Shown piece by piece: positions 16,092 through 24,138 of a stretch of 27,430 nt of DNA (its first letter is position 1; each line of letters opens with the position of its first letter). The notes beneath the pieces were generated by a model. It was not told the DNA's origin, searched no databases, and saw nothing but the letters and a program-made list of their open reading frames with translations. The position numbers and the translations under genes are program-made. The DNA lies in assembly GCA_002364975.1 (NCBI GenBank), contig DEYT01000080.1:1-27430 (forward strand). Reading direction: 5' to 3'. Source of the DNA: Opitutia bacterium UBA3151 (GTDB lineage: Bacteria; Verrucomicrobiota; Verrucomicrobiia; Opitutales; Seribacteraceae).

Positions 16092-18239
16092 ATGAAATAC
16101 AAAATTCTAACTTTCTTTCTTTCCGCTTCTTTGGGCTTTGCCCAAAAGGAAGCCGCGGACAAGACTATTGCCGAGCTGGAGGCTCTGACGATCGAATCCA
16201 CCCCGATTGACTCCGTGACCCAATCTTGGAGCTCTATTTCCGGTGATGAGCTCGATAACGCCAAAGGACTTACCATTGCTGATAGTTTGTCAGATATTCC
16301 CGGCGTAAGCCAAACTACCTTTGGACCAACTGCCAACCGTCCAGTGATTCGTGGAGCGGATAAATTCCGGTTGCGTATGCTACAAAACGGTACCGATACC
16401 TTCGGTGTGTCGGCTCAATCCGAAGACCATGCTGTACCGATTGATCCTTTGATGGTCGATCGCATTGAAGTACTTCGCGGTTCCTCTGCTCTTTTGTACG
16501 GGGGTAGTGCGATTGGCGGAGTGGTTAATGTAATCGACCGCAGTATCCCAACCAGTCCCTATGATTCTACCGGTGCGTCGATTCTTTCGAGCTACAGCAG
16601 CGTGAATGAAGGATTGAGTTATGGAGTCATTGCCTTTGGAAGCTCGGATAAACTTAGTTTTCAAATCAATGGTTTGAAAAGGGATTATGAGGATTACGAC
16701 ACTCCTACCTTTTACACCGAAGATCATCACGATCCGACAGCTGATCCCGAGGGTCCATTTAATTCAGTTGCCAACAGCCACAGCGACAGTACCTCTTTTG
16801 GATTCGGAGCTTCCTACATGCTGGACTCTGGATTTGCTGGTTTCAGTTTTTCCTCTTTCGAAAATGATTATGGAGTACCCGGAGAACATGCCGAAAGTGA
16901 TACCTTGATTGAAATGGAAAGCGATCGTTTTGAATTCCGGTCCGAAATTGATGTCTCAAACTCGGATTTACTAACCGGAATCGATTTGAACATAGGGTAT
17001 GGTGATTACCAACACAGCGAAAGTGGCTATGAAGAAGAAGGCGGTGTCACAGAATGGCACACCCATGTTACCTACTTGCGTGAGGGATATGAAGGCAGAA
17101 TTGCCTTCAAACACGAAATTGGAGAATTAAGTGGTGTCTTTGGTGTACACGGCCTTTTTGATGAGTTCAAAATTGTGGGAGAAGAAAGTATCTTAGGAGG
17201 TTCTCTACAGGATTGGAATGTACCTGATGATAATACTACCGTTGCCTCTCCGAATGCAAATCCAGCAATAACCAACGAGGATTCAAGCAGAATTGCTCTC
17301 TTTTTGATTGAGCAATATGACTTGAATGAAGATACCACCTTGAATGCTGGTATTCGCTGGGAGCAAATTGATCGTAAATACGAAGCTACTGAAAATATTG
17401 ATGATGATGATTCCACCTTTAGTGCTAGTGCTGGAATTTCTAAGGATTTGAGCGAGCTTTGGAATCTTAGTGGTAATGTAAGCTACTCCGAGCGTACACC
17501 AGACACGGCTGAATTATACTCGGATGGAGCACACCATGCTACCGAGGCGTATGAAATTGGAAACCCCAACCTCGAAAATGAATCTGCCGTCGGATTGGAG
17601 ATCGTTGTCCGAAAAACCGTGGGTAAAGTGACCGGTCAGTTTTCTGCTTTTCATACCAAATACAATGACTATATCTTTCTAGAGCATACGGAAAATGAAA
17701 GGGACTCAGAAGGTATTTTGGCAAATACAACCAATTATAGTGCTTCTGATGGTTTCCCAACTGGTACCGAGGGCCTTGAAGAAAAAGCATATGAAGCGGT
17801 CGATGCTGAATTTCAAGGAATTGAATTTGAAATTGATTGGCTTGCCATGGAAAATCCCGGTTGGGACCTCTTGTTGTCCTTTTATGGGGATACCCTACGA
17901 GGAGAGAACAAAACAGAAGGTGGGAACTTGCCCCGAATTCCCGCTGCCAGGCTTGGGTTTGGGTTTGAAGTTATGCAGGAAAAGCTCGATTTTGGTCTGA
18001 AACTTACCCGTTCCATGGAGCAGGATAATTTAGGGGATGATGAAGAAATAACCCCTGCCTTTTCTTTGCTTAATGCTTTCGCTTCCTACGATGTAAGCCT
18101 CGGAGATTCCGCGGGCGAGTTATTCGTAAGGGGAACTAACTTGACCGACGAATTGGCTTACAACCATGCTTCGGTTCTGAAGCAGTATGCTCCCCTTCCG
18201 GGTCGTAGCGTCGAAATTGGTCTGAAGTTTGATTTCTAA
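16092..18239 (+). CDS. ZnuD-like TonB-dependent outer-membrane receptor
   Basis: A 715-residue protein with a signal peptide (1-17, ...LGFA), a possible TonB-box-like stretch near 30-38 (LEALTIEST), a plug domain (~42-155) with VIRGADKFRLRMLQNG, S-E-D112-H113-AVPIDPLMVDRIEVLRGSSALLYGG and SAIGGVVNVIDRSIP, then a beta-barrel ending in the outer-membrane terminal Phe (VEIGLKFDF). The plug pattern SxDHAxPxDP...IEVxRG...AIGGVVNVxDxRIP and the barrel segment YEGRIAFKHEIG are those of the ZnuD subfamily, which imports zinc in Neisseria. His/acid-rich putative external loops occur at ~208-231 (TEDHHDP, NSHSDS) and ~308-326 (HSESGYEEE, EWHTH). No Shine-Dalgarno precedes the ATG. The metal could also be copper, nickel or a chelate. 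Confidence 0.9.
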   Translation: MKYKILTFFLSASLGFAQKEAADKTIAELEALTIESTPIDSVTQSWSSISGDELDNAKGLTIADSLSDIPGVSQTTFGPTANRPVIRGADKFRLRMLQNGTDTFGVSAQSEDHAVPIDPLMVDRIEVLRGSSALLYGGSAIGGVVNVIDRSIPTSPYDSTGASILSSYSSVNEGLSYGVIAFGSSDKLSFQINGLKRDYEDYDTPTFYTEDHHDPTADPEGPFNSVANSHSDSTSFGFGASYMLDSGFAGFSFSSFENDYGVPGEHAESDTLIEMESDRFEFRSEIDVSNSDLLTGIDLNIGYGDYQHSESGYEEEGGVTEWHTHVTYLREGYEGRIAFKHEIGELSGVFGVHGLFDEFKIVGEESILGGSLQDWNVPDDNTTVASPNANPAITNEDSSRIALFLIEQYDLNEDTTLNAGIRWEQIDRKYEATENIDDDDSTFSASAGISKDLSELWNLSGNVSYSERTPDTAELYSDGAHHATEAYEIGNPNLENESAVGLEIVVRKTVGKVTGQFSAFHTKYNDYIFLEHTENERDSEGILANTTNYSASDGFPTGTEGLEEKAYEAVDAEFQGIEFEIDWLAMENPGWDLLLSFYGDTLRGENKTEGGNLPRIPAARLGFGFEVMQEKLDFGLKLTRSMEQDNLGDDEEITPAFSLLNAFASYDVSLGDSAGELFVRGTNLTDELAYNHASVLKQYAPLPGRSVEIGLKFDF

Positions 18240-18250
18240 GGATAAAGAAC

Positions 18251-19210
18251 TTAGTTTTTAATCCATTCTTTCCAGGAACCCTCGATCACTTTGTGATCGG
18301 GGGTTCCGTCGTATGTGAGGTAGCGAAATTTTGAAATGTAGGGCGTATCCGGCTCGATGGAGAAAGGTTTTTCGACCATGGGTGCATAGACGAAATAAGG
18401 CATTTTCGGGTGTAACCTGACCCACTGGGGGAACCGAAAATTATCCGGATGGTTCATCACCACCACGCCACAGTCTTGACCATCGACCGGGCCATGCATG
18501 GTGACCCATCGAGGTCTTGTATGGTTGCCGTTCTCTTGGCTCTTTCCCTCCGAGGTGATCATTTTACCCAATGGTTTCCCATCTGCTCCGGTTTCGATCC
18601 ACTGCTTATTTCCCCGAATCGCCATGCCTCCATAGTGATATTTTTCAATCAGCAATGGATCCTGGGTTGCACAGGTCTGGGTCGAGATCAGGTCGAATTG
18701 AAAATAAGTTGTTTGCTTCTTAGGAACTCTAATTTCCCAATTTTCCTTGAGGATCACCATGTCTGAATCCTTTCCGCTGGTAAAGATTTGTTCGAATTGG
18801 AGAGAGAAGAAGCTAGGATGATCTCGTTTTTCGAGAAAGCGATGAAAACGGATGTCTCCAAGTTTCTTCTTCTGATTCCAGAATTCGGTGGGCTGGTCCC
18901 GAAAGCTTGACTTGGTCCAGGCAAAAAACAATCCGTGTTGATGAGGGTGATCGGGGGCATAGTCCCCGGTAATGATTTTACCCGATGGAGAATAAAGGGG
19001 ATGAAGGTATCCGGTACGGGAAAAATGGGGTTCGTGTTTCTCTGCCTCCCTGGATGGCTTGGTAAGATAACTAAAAATTGGTCTTCCATCGAAAGTGCGG
19101 ACATTGATTGAATCATCTCTTTCAATAACGAGATCGTAGGCAGCTTTCGAATCTGAAAACAAAGATGGTAGAAAAAGAGTTGGTAAGAGGAAAAGGATTA
19201 GTGGTTTCAT
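18251..19210 (-). CDS. DUF6807 (PmoA-like) secreted protein
   Basis: I place the start at ATG 19210-19208, giving 319 residues with a clean signal peptide (MKPLILFLLPTLFLPSLFSDSKA). The longer upstream reading frame runs into the divergent gene and has no signal sequence. The family signature is YAPDH88-P-H90-Q-H92-GLFFAWTKS, followed by an all-beta sequence with GNKQWIETGADGKP, RPRWVTMHGPVDGQDCGVVVMNHPDN and a C-terminal PYISKFRYLTYDG. DUF6807 is widespread among exported proteins of planctomycetes and verrucomicrobia. It was named after a supposed methane oxygenase relation, but its activity is not known; a galactose-mutarotase-like role on sugars is plausible. The three clustered His may bind metal. 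Its 3' end encodes a strong RNA hairpin. It converges on the ZnuD-like gene. Confidence 0.9.
   Translation of the reverse strand: MKPLILFLLPTLFLPSLFSDSKAAYDLVIERDDSINVRTFDGRPIFSYLTKPSREAEKHEPHFSRTGYLHPLYSPSGKIITGDYAPDHPHQHGLFFAWTKSSFRDQPTEFWNQKKKLGDIRFHRFLEKRDHPSFFSLQFEQIFTSGKDSDMVILKENWEIRVPKKQTTYFQFDLISTQTCATQDPLLIEKYHYGGMAIRGNKQWIETGADGKPLGKMITSEGKSQENGNHTRPRWVTMHGPVDGQDCGVVVMNHPDNFRFPQWVRLHPKMPYFVYAPMVEKPFSIEPDTPYISKFRYLTYDGTPDHKVIEGSWKEWIKN
18275..18307. terminator. Strong hairpin at the DUF6807 3' end / downstream of the TonB receptor
   Basis: GGAACCCTCGATCAC - TTT - GTGATCGGGGGTTCC: a 15-bp stem with one T/G opposition (G-U wobble on the plus-strand transcript) and a 3-base loop. It lies inside the last codons of the DUF6807 gene, and 35 bases after the stop of the convergent TonB receptor. 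No U-tract follows on either strand, so it is not a textbook intrinsic terminator. It may stabilise the receptor mRNA 3' end or halt convergent transcription. The structure is directly visible; function is inferred. Confidence 0.5.
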
Positions 19211-19247
19211 TCGAATAAGTTTGGACGGAAGCAAATCATTGAGATAA
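19211..19247. promoter_or_regulatory. 37-bp divergent start region
   Basis: Only 37 bases lie between the ATG of the DUF6807 gene (-) and that of the NTF2-like protein (+). The promoters of both genes must overlap one another or extend into the opposite coding sequence. GAGATAA just before 19248 may be a weak ribosome site for the plus-strand gene. No clear -35/-10 pair was identified. Confidence 0.3.
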
Positions 19248-19748
19248 ATGAATTGGATGAGCAAGGGAATCGTTTTCGTAAGTACGACACTATTGGTTGT
19301 GCTTGGCTTTTTAGCTTGGTTGTTTTGGCCCAGCGACGAGGAACAAATCGAGGCCCTGTTTGATGAACTAAGCGAAGTGGCCTCTAAAACCGAAGATGCA
19401 TCCACTCTTTCGGATGCCATGGTGGTGAAGGATTTCAAGCAGTTATTTGCTCCCGAGGTAAAGATCTCGATTCGGAGCAAGGCACGAATTGCCGGGGAGC
19501 ATACCAACCAGGGCTTGGCTCAACTCTATGCACGTTTACGGGTGGCTTCGAGCAGGATGGAATTGCGTTGTGAGCAATTGCAAATCTTATCGACCGAAAA
19601 GGAGAAAGCTTTGGTTGCAGTTAAATTTTTTGCGAGTTGGAGGGGGAAGGGGGGAAATATAGTCAGGGAGGATGCTCATTCCGAAGTTAAACTCGAAAAA
19701 GTGGATGGTGATTGGACCATCAGGGAAATCCATTACCTAAAGAATTAA
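19248..19748 (+). CDS. Membrane-anchored NTF2/SnoaL-like protein
   Basis: A 166-residue protein with an N-terminal membrane anchor (~6-28, GIVFVSTTLLVVLGFLAWLFWP), an amphipathic acidic helix region (~29-65, SDEEQIEALFDELSEVASKTEDASTLSDAM) and a C-terminal beta-sheet part (VKISIRSKARIAGEHTNQGLAQLYARL; ALVAVKFFASW; SEVKLEKVDGDWTIREIHYLK) with the alternating pattern and final 'DGDW.I..I.Y' typical of the NTF2-like superfamily. The fold is common for small ligand-binding or scaffold domains facing the periplasm; no active-site residues can be named. Met4 is an alternative start. It is divergent from the DUF6807 gene with only 37 bp between. Confidence 0.8.
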   Translation: MNWMSKGIVFVSTTLLVVLGFLAWLFWPSDEEQIEALFDELSEVASKTEDASTLSDAMVVKDFKQLFAPEVKISIRSKARIAGEHTNQGLAQLYARLRVASSRMELRCEQLQILSTEKEKALVAVKFFASWRGKGGNIVREDAHSEVKLEKVDGDWTIREIHYLKN

Positions 19749-19876
19749 GGAAAGTTTTATCTACTGTACCTTCAATTCCTGATCGTTCCGATCAACCCCT
19801 GAAAAAGAGTGAAATTAAAGTTTCCGTCTCCTAAAGAGCTCATTCTTTTAATCCAGAATCCATTTCTTCCGCCGTT

Positions 19877-22528
19877 TCATTCCACGATCAGTTTGCCCTG
19901 CATTACCTGCCAATGACCCGGGAAGGTACAGAGGTAAGGATAGCTTCCGGGTTTTCGGGGTGAGCGGAAATATATCACATAGGAATTTCCACTTTGAAGA
20001 ACCGGAGAAAGCGCAATCACCCCCTTGTCTTCGGGGACATAGTGTTTGTCCACCCCTTTTGGAGAAGCCGCTAGTTTCATGGATTCTTCTCCAATGGAGG
20101 ATAAACGATCCGGTTCAACCACAACCACATTGTGAGGCATACTGGGATCGAGGTTACGAAAGGTCAGTGCGACCTTGGCTCCCGCCTTAACCCGCAATTC
20201 TTTTTGGGCGTATTGCAGACCGGCGATGGCATCCAATTCGATTCGTTCAATCGCGTCCAAGACCTGCTCGTCGCCGACGATCTTGGACTGGGCTTCCTGA
20301 GCAAGCAGCCTAGGGTCCACCGGACTTTCTTCGGCGTGTGGGAAGTCATTCCAGCTTTCCTTGGCAATTTCTCGATAGCCCGGAAAATCGGTAAATTCCT
20401 CACCCTGATGAAAAATGGAGTAATAGAGATCGGGAGCGAAAGGTCGGCCGTCTCGGGTCTTTAATTCCAGATGAAGATGAAACTGCATCACCGGATGGAG
20501 TTGTGGGATTTCCACAAAGATGGACTTACCGTCCTTCAAGGCATGGAGGGAACGAATTTCTACCGTATCGTGTCCGGTGATTCCCGGATTCCGTACGGAA
20601 TATTCAGGAGAACCATAAGCTTCGCTGTGCAAGTAGTTCCACTGAGCGGCAAAAGCCTTTTTTGAATCCAGGGAGCGTGGATCGATGGATTCGTTGAATC
20701 GAAGAATAAATCCGTTCCTTCGAGTTTCCACCAACTCAGGAAAAAGCATTTCACCCCCGGTCCATCGAATTCTTTGGAGGCTGCCGTCTTCCCGGGCATA
20801 GCTTTGCCACCCGTCCGTGCCCACGATGTACAAGTGTCCGTCTTTGGAACTGAACGATCCACGATGAGCACCGGAAAGAAATTCTCCGGGCAGGGGAACC
20901 ACTCCTCCTTGCACCCGACCAGTATCAAATTCTTCACGAAGCACCAAGTAGTGCTGGCAGTAACCAAAAGATGTGCCGATCATCCCACCGGCGAGCGGAC
21001 CAAATCTTTGATCCTTGGGAATGAAAAGGATATCACCGGAGGAATTGTCGATTCCCCGGGGAAGGAAACAAAGAGGCATCCGGTAGCCATGTTTTCCAAA
21101 TTCAGGCTTGGGTCCAAAGAAGCCATGGTAGCTTCCATTTCCCACTTCAAAGATTCCCGATGCCGGTTGCCAAGTACCTTCCTGAGGCATCGCGAAGACA
21201 ATCGAACCATCGGGAGACACTCCGGTGCCATTGCAACCCCGCAGACCGGTGGCGATCGCTTCGGGTTTGGAGCCGGGTGTGTAGCGGGTCATCCCGAACT
21301 GCATAGAACGAGTAAACCAGTAGAAACGGCCCTGGTTGTCCAGATGCAGAGTGAGGGCGAAACTGTTGCCCCGTGCGGTGGGGAAATTATTGGTTAGGCA
21401 CTCATAGAAATCAGCCTCCCCGTCATCATTTGTATCATGAAGTCGTGTTAATTGATCCCTTCCGATGACATGGATTTGATCATCTTTGACAACCAGACCG
21501 AGCGGTTGATTGAGCCCACTGGCGAACCTTTTCCAAACCAAGCGATTGAGGGTGTCATCGACTCCATCCACAATCCAAACATCTCCCATCAGGGTACAGA
21601 CCGCAATGCGTCCGTCGGAGAGAGTTCCAACTCCCCCAATTCTCATCGGTGTTTTGAATGGATTCAGATCCCGATAGGGAACGGTAAGGGTATCAATCAC
21701 ATAGGGAGAATCGGGCAGGGGTTTGCCCCGTTTGCCTTGGGTGATGACAGATTTGTCAGACCATCGGGTCGAACCGGCTTGGAGGAGTTCTTTCGAGGTC
21801 ATGGATGATTCGTGAATCAAGTCCTTTCCAGTGAAGGCCACTCCATTAGGGATTCTTCCCTGGATCAACCGGTGATAGGTGAGCTCTTCCTTTCCGTCGA
21901 CCCAGTCGAAAATTTTTACCTTTCCTATGCGATAGTGAAAGATGATCCCGTGTTTGGTTTTATAAAATCCGAGGTATTTGGTTTTCATCTCTTGGGGAAG
22001 TTTCCATTTTCCCGCTTTGAACCCTTGCACTTTTTTTCCCTTGGCTGTAACTCCGGAAGTGATGCCATAGCGTCGGGCGCTCCATTCGGGTAGTCCCCCT
22101 TCCCAGGCGTCCACAAAGCAAAGTTTTTCTGGGTCAAAGACTGCGGTATACTTGCCTGCTCGAACCGATACGCCCTTATTGGCCCAGCCCTGGGCATGAT
22201 TGGTTGCCTGCATCAGGACTCCGCCAAAGTCGATTTCATTGAGGCGATCGTCCACATTATCGGATTCCGGGTTTTGGCCCCAGTGCCCCCAACCGCCTCC
22301 GTCCAAACCCGGGAATGGATTGAGCATACCTGAATAATTCCGATCCTCACTGGCGATAAACTCCTTAGCCTGTTTAAGATAAAAGTCACGCAAACGGTTT
22401 TGAGGAAAGGGAAGAGTTTTGTTCTTTCCGCTTACTCGACTTACCGGCTGGGCTGTTTTCTCAACTGCTACGCATTCGCCGCTCAATGAAAGGACAGCTG
22501 TCGAAAGAATAACCAGCAACTTATCCAT
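19877..22528 (-). CDS. DUF6797-like / beta-propeller / azurin-type cupredoxin secreted protein
   Basis: I choose ATG 22528-22526 (883 residues), since MDKLLVILSTAVLSLSGECVA is a signal peptide; the longer frame begins inside the upstream gene. Residues ~45-225 resemble the verrucomicrobial DUF6797 domain (YSGMLNPFPGLDGGGWGHWG; FDPEKLCFVDAWEGGLPEWSARRYG). Residues ~275-590 are a sorbosone-dehydrogenase/PQQ-like propeller (VGTLSDGRIAVCTLMGDVWIVDG; HDTNDDGEADFY; FGPLAGGMIGTSFG). Residues ~775-883 are a cupredoxin with a full type 1 copper site: H799 (MPHNVVVVEP), C867, H872 and M876 (C-x4-H-x3-M as in azurin). It probably shuttles electrons from a propeller-bound oxidation to copper. The ATG is 13 bases after the lactonase stop, so both are one operon. 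The substrate is unknown. Confidence 0.92.
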   Translation of the reverse strand: MDKLLVILSTAVLSLSGECVAVEKTAQPVSRVSGKNKTLPFPQNRLRDFYLKQAKEFIASEDRNYSGMLNPFPGLDGGGWGHWGQNPESDNVDDRLNEIDFGGVLMQATNHAQGWANKGVSVRAGKYTAVFDPEKLCFVDAWEGGLPEWSARRYGITSGVTAKGKKVQGFKAGKWKLPQEMKTKYLGFYKTKHGIIFHYRIGKVKIFDWVDGKEELTYHRLIQGRIPNGVAFTGKDLIHESSMTSKELLQAGSTRWSDKSVITQGKRGKPLPDSPYVIDTLTVPYRDLNPFKTPMRIGGVGTLSDGRIAVCTLMGDVWIVDGVDDTLNRLVWKRFASGLNQPLGLVVKDDQIHVIGRDQLTRLHDTNDDGEADFYECLTNNFPTARGNSFALTLHLDNQGRFYWFTRSMQFGMTRYTPGSKPEAIATGLRGCNGTGVSPDGSIVFAMPQEGTWQPASGIFEVGNGSYHGFFGPKPEFGKHGYRMPLCFLPRGIDNSSGDILFIPKDQRFGPLAGGMIGTSFGYCQHYLVLREEFDTGRVQGGVVPLPGEFLSGAHRGSFSSKDGHLYIVGTDGWQSYAREDGSLQRIRWTGGEMLFPELVETRRNGFILRFNESIDPRSLDSKKAFAAQWNYLHSEAYGSPEYSVRNPGITGHDTVEIRSLHALKDGKSIFVEIPQLHPVMQFHLHLELKTRDGRPFAPDLYYSIFHQGEEFTDFPGYREIAKESWNDFPHAEESPVDPRLLAQEAQSKIVGDEQVLDAIERIELDAIAGLQYAQKELRVKAGAKVALTFRNLDPSMPHNVVVVEPDRLSSIGEESMKLAASPKGVDKHYVPEDKGVIALSPVLQSGNSYVIYFRSPRKPGSYPYLCTFPGHWQVMQGKLIVE

Positions 22529-22541
22529 GGATGTACCTATG

Positions 22542-23627
22542 CTATCGGGTAACCAAGTCCGACATTCTTGGGTCCCAGGCAAGAGACGCGACTTTCTTAA
22601 GGTCGCCGTCCATTGAAATTCGGTAAGCGGTGAGGCTGGCTCCGTTGGTTGCAGTTACCAGGAGGAACTTTCCATCTGGGGAAAGGGTCAAACCCCAGGG
22701 AATCTTATCGGCCTCGGTCAGACCCAAAAACTCCGCCTTGCCATCTTCCAGTACTCGATAACGGGAGATACGATCAAAGTCCTGGCGGTGTCCGCGCAAG
22801 CCGGCAAAGAGAAATTTTCCGTCCGGGGTGATCAGGAGATCGGAAGCACTAAGCCCGATCTTGGACATGCCGGGTGGTAATATACTTATATCCTGTTCGA
22901 CTTTAAGCTGTCCGTTGGCTTCCCGTCGGTAGGAGGAGAGGCCGATGCCCTGTTCGTTGCTAAAGTATACCATCGGCAGGGTGGGGTGGTAGGCCATATG
23001 GCGGGGTCCAGACCCCAGCGGAGGCTTTGCGTCTTTAGGTTCGAGTGGCTTGACCTTACCGGTCTTTCCGTCGTAAGTGTACTGCAGAAGGGCGAGGTTT
23101 TCCTTCACATAAGGTATATAGACATTCTTTCCGTCTGGGGGGAGAAGTATGCAATGGGCCTGCTGTTTTCCTTCATCGATGGTGGTCACCGCTTTCCCGG
23201 GGATTCCTTCCTCGTCAAGGGGATAGACATTGAGCCGACCGTTTCCGTAGCTCACTCCCAGAATGTGCTTATTTTTCTTATCCAGGCTCAGGTAGCAAGC
23301 TCCGTCATTAAAGTTGATATTATGATGTTTTTGGTAGGAACCATCTTTGTTTAAGAACACGACTGCTCCAGGTACTTTCCCAGGATCGCCACCTGTGGCG
23401 GTGACATAAAGAAGAGGCTTGCCAGGATGAGCAGTGATAACCCGACCAGAGAAGCCGAGAGCCACTTTTTGGGAAACCTTTAGCTTGAGGCTTTCTCGCT
23501 GGGGAGTCGCCTGGACAATCCAGAGCGTGTTCTCCTTCGAGCTTGGAGAATAGACATGAAAGGCTTTACCAAGAAGATTTAAATGAAAACAAGCAAGAAG
23601 GGACAATAGCGTTAGGGTTCGATTCAT
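22542..23627 (-). CDS. Secreted lactonase-family beta-propeller (6-phosphogluconolactonase-like)
   Basis: A 361-residue seven-bladed propeller of the YbhE/Pgl 'lactonase' family: repeated blades with FHVYSPSSKENTL, GRLNVYPLDEEG, AHCILLPPDGKNVYIPYV, GPRHMAYHPTLPMVYFSNEQG, SDLLITPDGKFLFAGLRG and PWGLTLSPDGKFLLVTATNG. Unlike the cytosolic phosphogluconolactonase, it begins with a signal peptide (1-20, MNRTLTLLSLLACFHLNLLG), so it acts outside the cytoplasm, presumably on an unphosphorylated aldonolactone. Such lactones are products of periplasmic aldose dehydrogenases, which fits the propeller-cupredoxin gene 13 bases downstream in the same operon. A non-enzymatic propeller is the alternative. 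Confidence 0.92.
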   Translation of the reverse strand: MNRTLTLLSLLACFHLNLLGKAFHVYSPSSKENTLWIVQATPQRESLKLKVSQKVALGFSGRVITAHPGKPLLYVTATGGDPGKVPGAVVFLNKDGSYQKHHNINFNDGACYLSLDKKNKHILGVSYGNGRLNVYPLDEEGIPGKAVTTIDEGKQQAHCILLPPDGKNVYIPYVKENLALLQYTYDGKTGKVKPLEPKDAKPPLGSGPRHMAYHPTLPMVYFSNEQGIGLSSYRREANGQLKVEQDISILPPGMSKIGLSASDLLITPDGKFLFAGLRGHRQDFDRISRYRVLEDGKAEFLGLTEADKIPWGLTLSPDGKFLLVTATNGASLTAYRISMDGDLKKVASLAWDPRMSDLVTR

Positions 23628-23875
23628 GGGTTAAGGATTATTTCCTAATGGCTCGAAATCAACTGAAAATCTTGATTTCGGATTAAAATCTTACCTACTT
23701 AATTACAGTGAAGCTTAACCATCTATCTTCAGTAATCTGAAATCTGCTTTTCTTTGGTAATCAAAGTGGTTTTCGAAGGGTCTGAAAGAGATGGGTTAGA
23801 TGTGCTTTTGAGTTTGTTCTCCTTTCGCCGTGAGAGTAGGTATATGAACACGATTTTAAAGAAGACAGAATATAG
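23628..23875. other. Divergent intergenic region (lactonase operon / DUF2007 operon)
   Basis: 248 AT-rich bases between the lactonase start (-) and the DUF2007 start (+). No ORF of interest lies here. On the minus strand, TTGATT and TAATCC spaced by 16 bases lie near 23640-23670 and could be a weak promoter for the lactonase operon. On the plus strand, a TTGAGT and a TATATG between about 23810 and 23846 could serve the DUF2007 gene. Both are guesses. Confidence 0.35.
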
Positions 23876-24118
23876 ATGAAAACCATTGCTCATTTTGGAA
23901 CGCTAATGGAGGCGGAGCTACTTAAGCTCAAGCTGGCATCCTTTGGAATTGATGCCTTTATTCCCGATGAGCTCACGGCGGGAGTGGCCCCGCATATCTT
24001 TGCAACCCGGTCGGGTATTCGCCTGCAGGTTGCGGAGAAAGATGTTGAAAGTGCCCAGGCTGCGATGCAGAGTGAAATTGATCCTCTCACCGATAATTTT
24101 TCAACTGAGGGAGAGTAA
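23876..24118 (+). CDS. DUF2007 domain protein
   Basis: An 80-residue protein matching the DUF2007 pattern: an N-terminal strand with 'T...F.TLMEAELLKLKLASFGIDAFIPDE', a central Gly-rich turn (ATRSGIRLQVAEKDVESAQAAM) and an acidic tail. The fold is a small ferredoxin-like alpha/beta domain, formerly labelled a putative signal-transducing protein related in shape to PII; its ligand is not known. It lies 20 bp upstream of the MenH-like hydrolase on the same strand, forming a likely three-gene operon with Tag. It is cytosolic. Confidence 0.88.
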   Translation: MKTIAHFGTLMEAELLKLKLASFGIDAFIPDELTAGVAPHIFATRSGIRLQVAEKDVESAQAAMQSEIDPLTDNFSTEGE

Positions 24119-24138
24119 AGGGACCAGGAAATTAATTT

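Noticed and set aside
19211..19507. 99-residue N-terminal extension of the DUF6807 protein
   Set aside because: It overlaps the divergent NTF2-like gene, contains no domain, and hides a perfect signal peptide beginning at 19210.
19780..19794. Small hairpin TGATCG-TTC-CGATCA between the NTF2-like gene and the cupredoxin gene
   Set aside because: The stem is only 6 bp and no T-run follows on either strand; it could be a weak terminator but is not supported.
22529..22582. 18-residue N-terminal extension of the DUF6797/cupredoxin protein
   Set aside because: It lies within the 3' end of the lactonase gene and precedes a clear signal peptide that starts at 22528.
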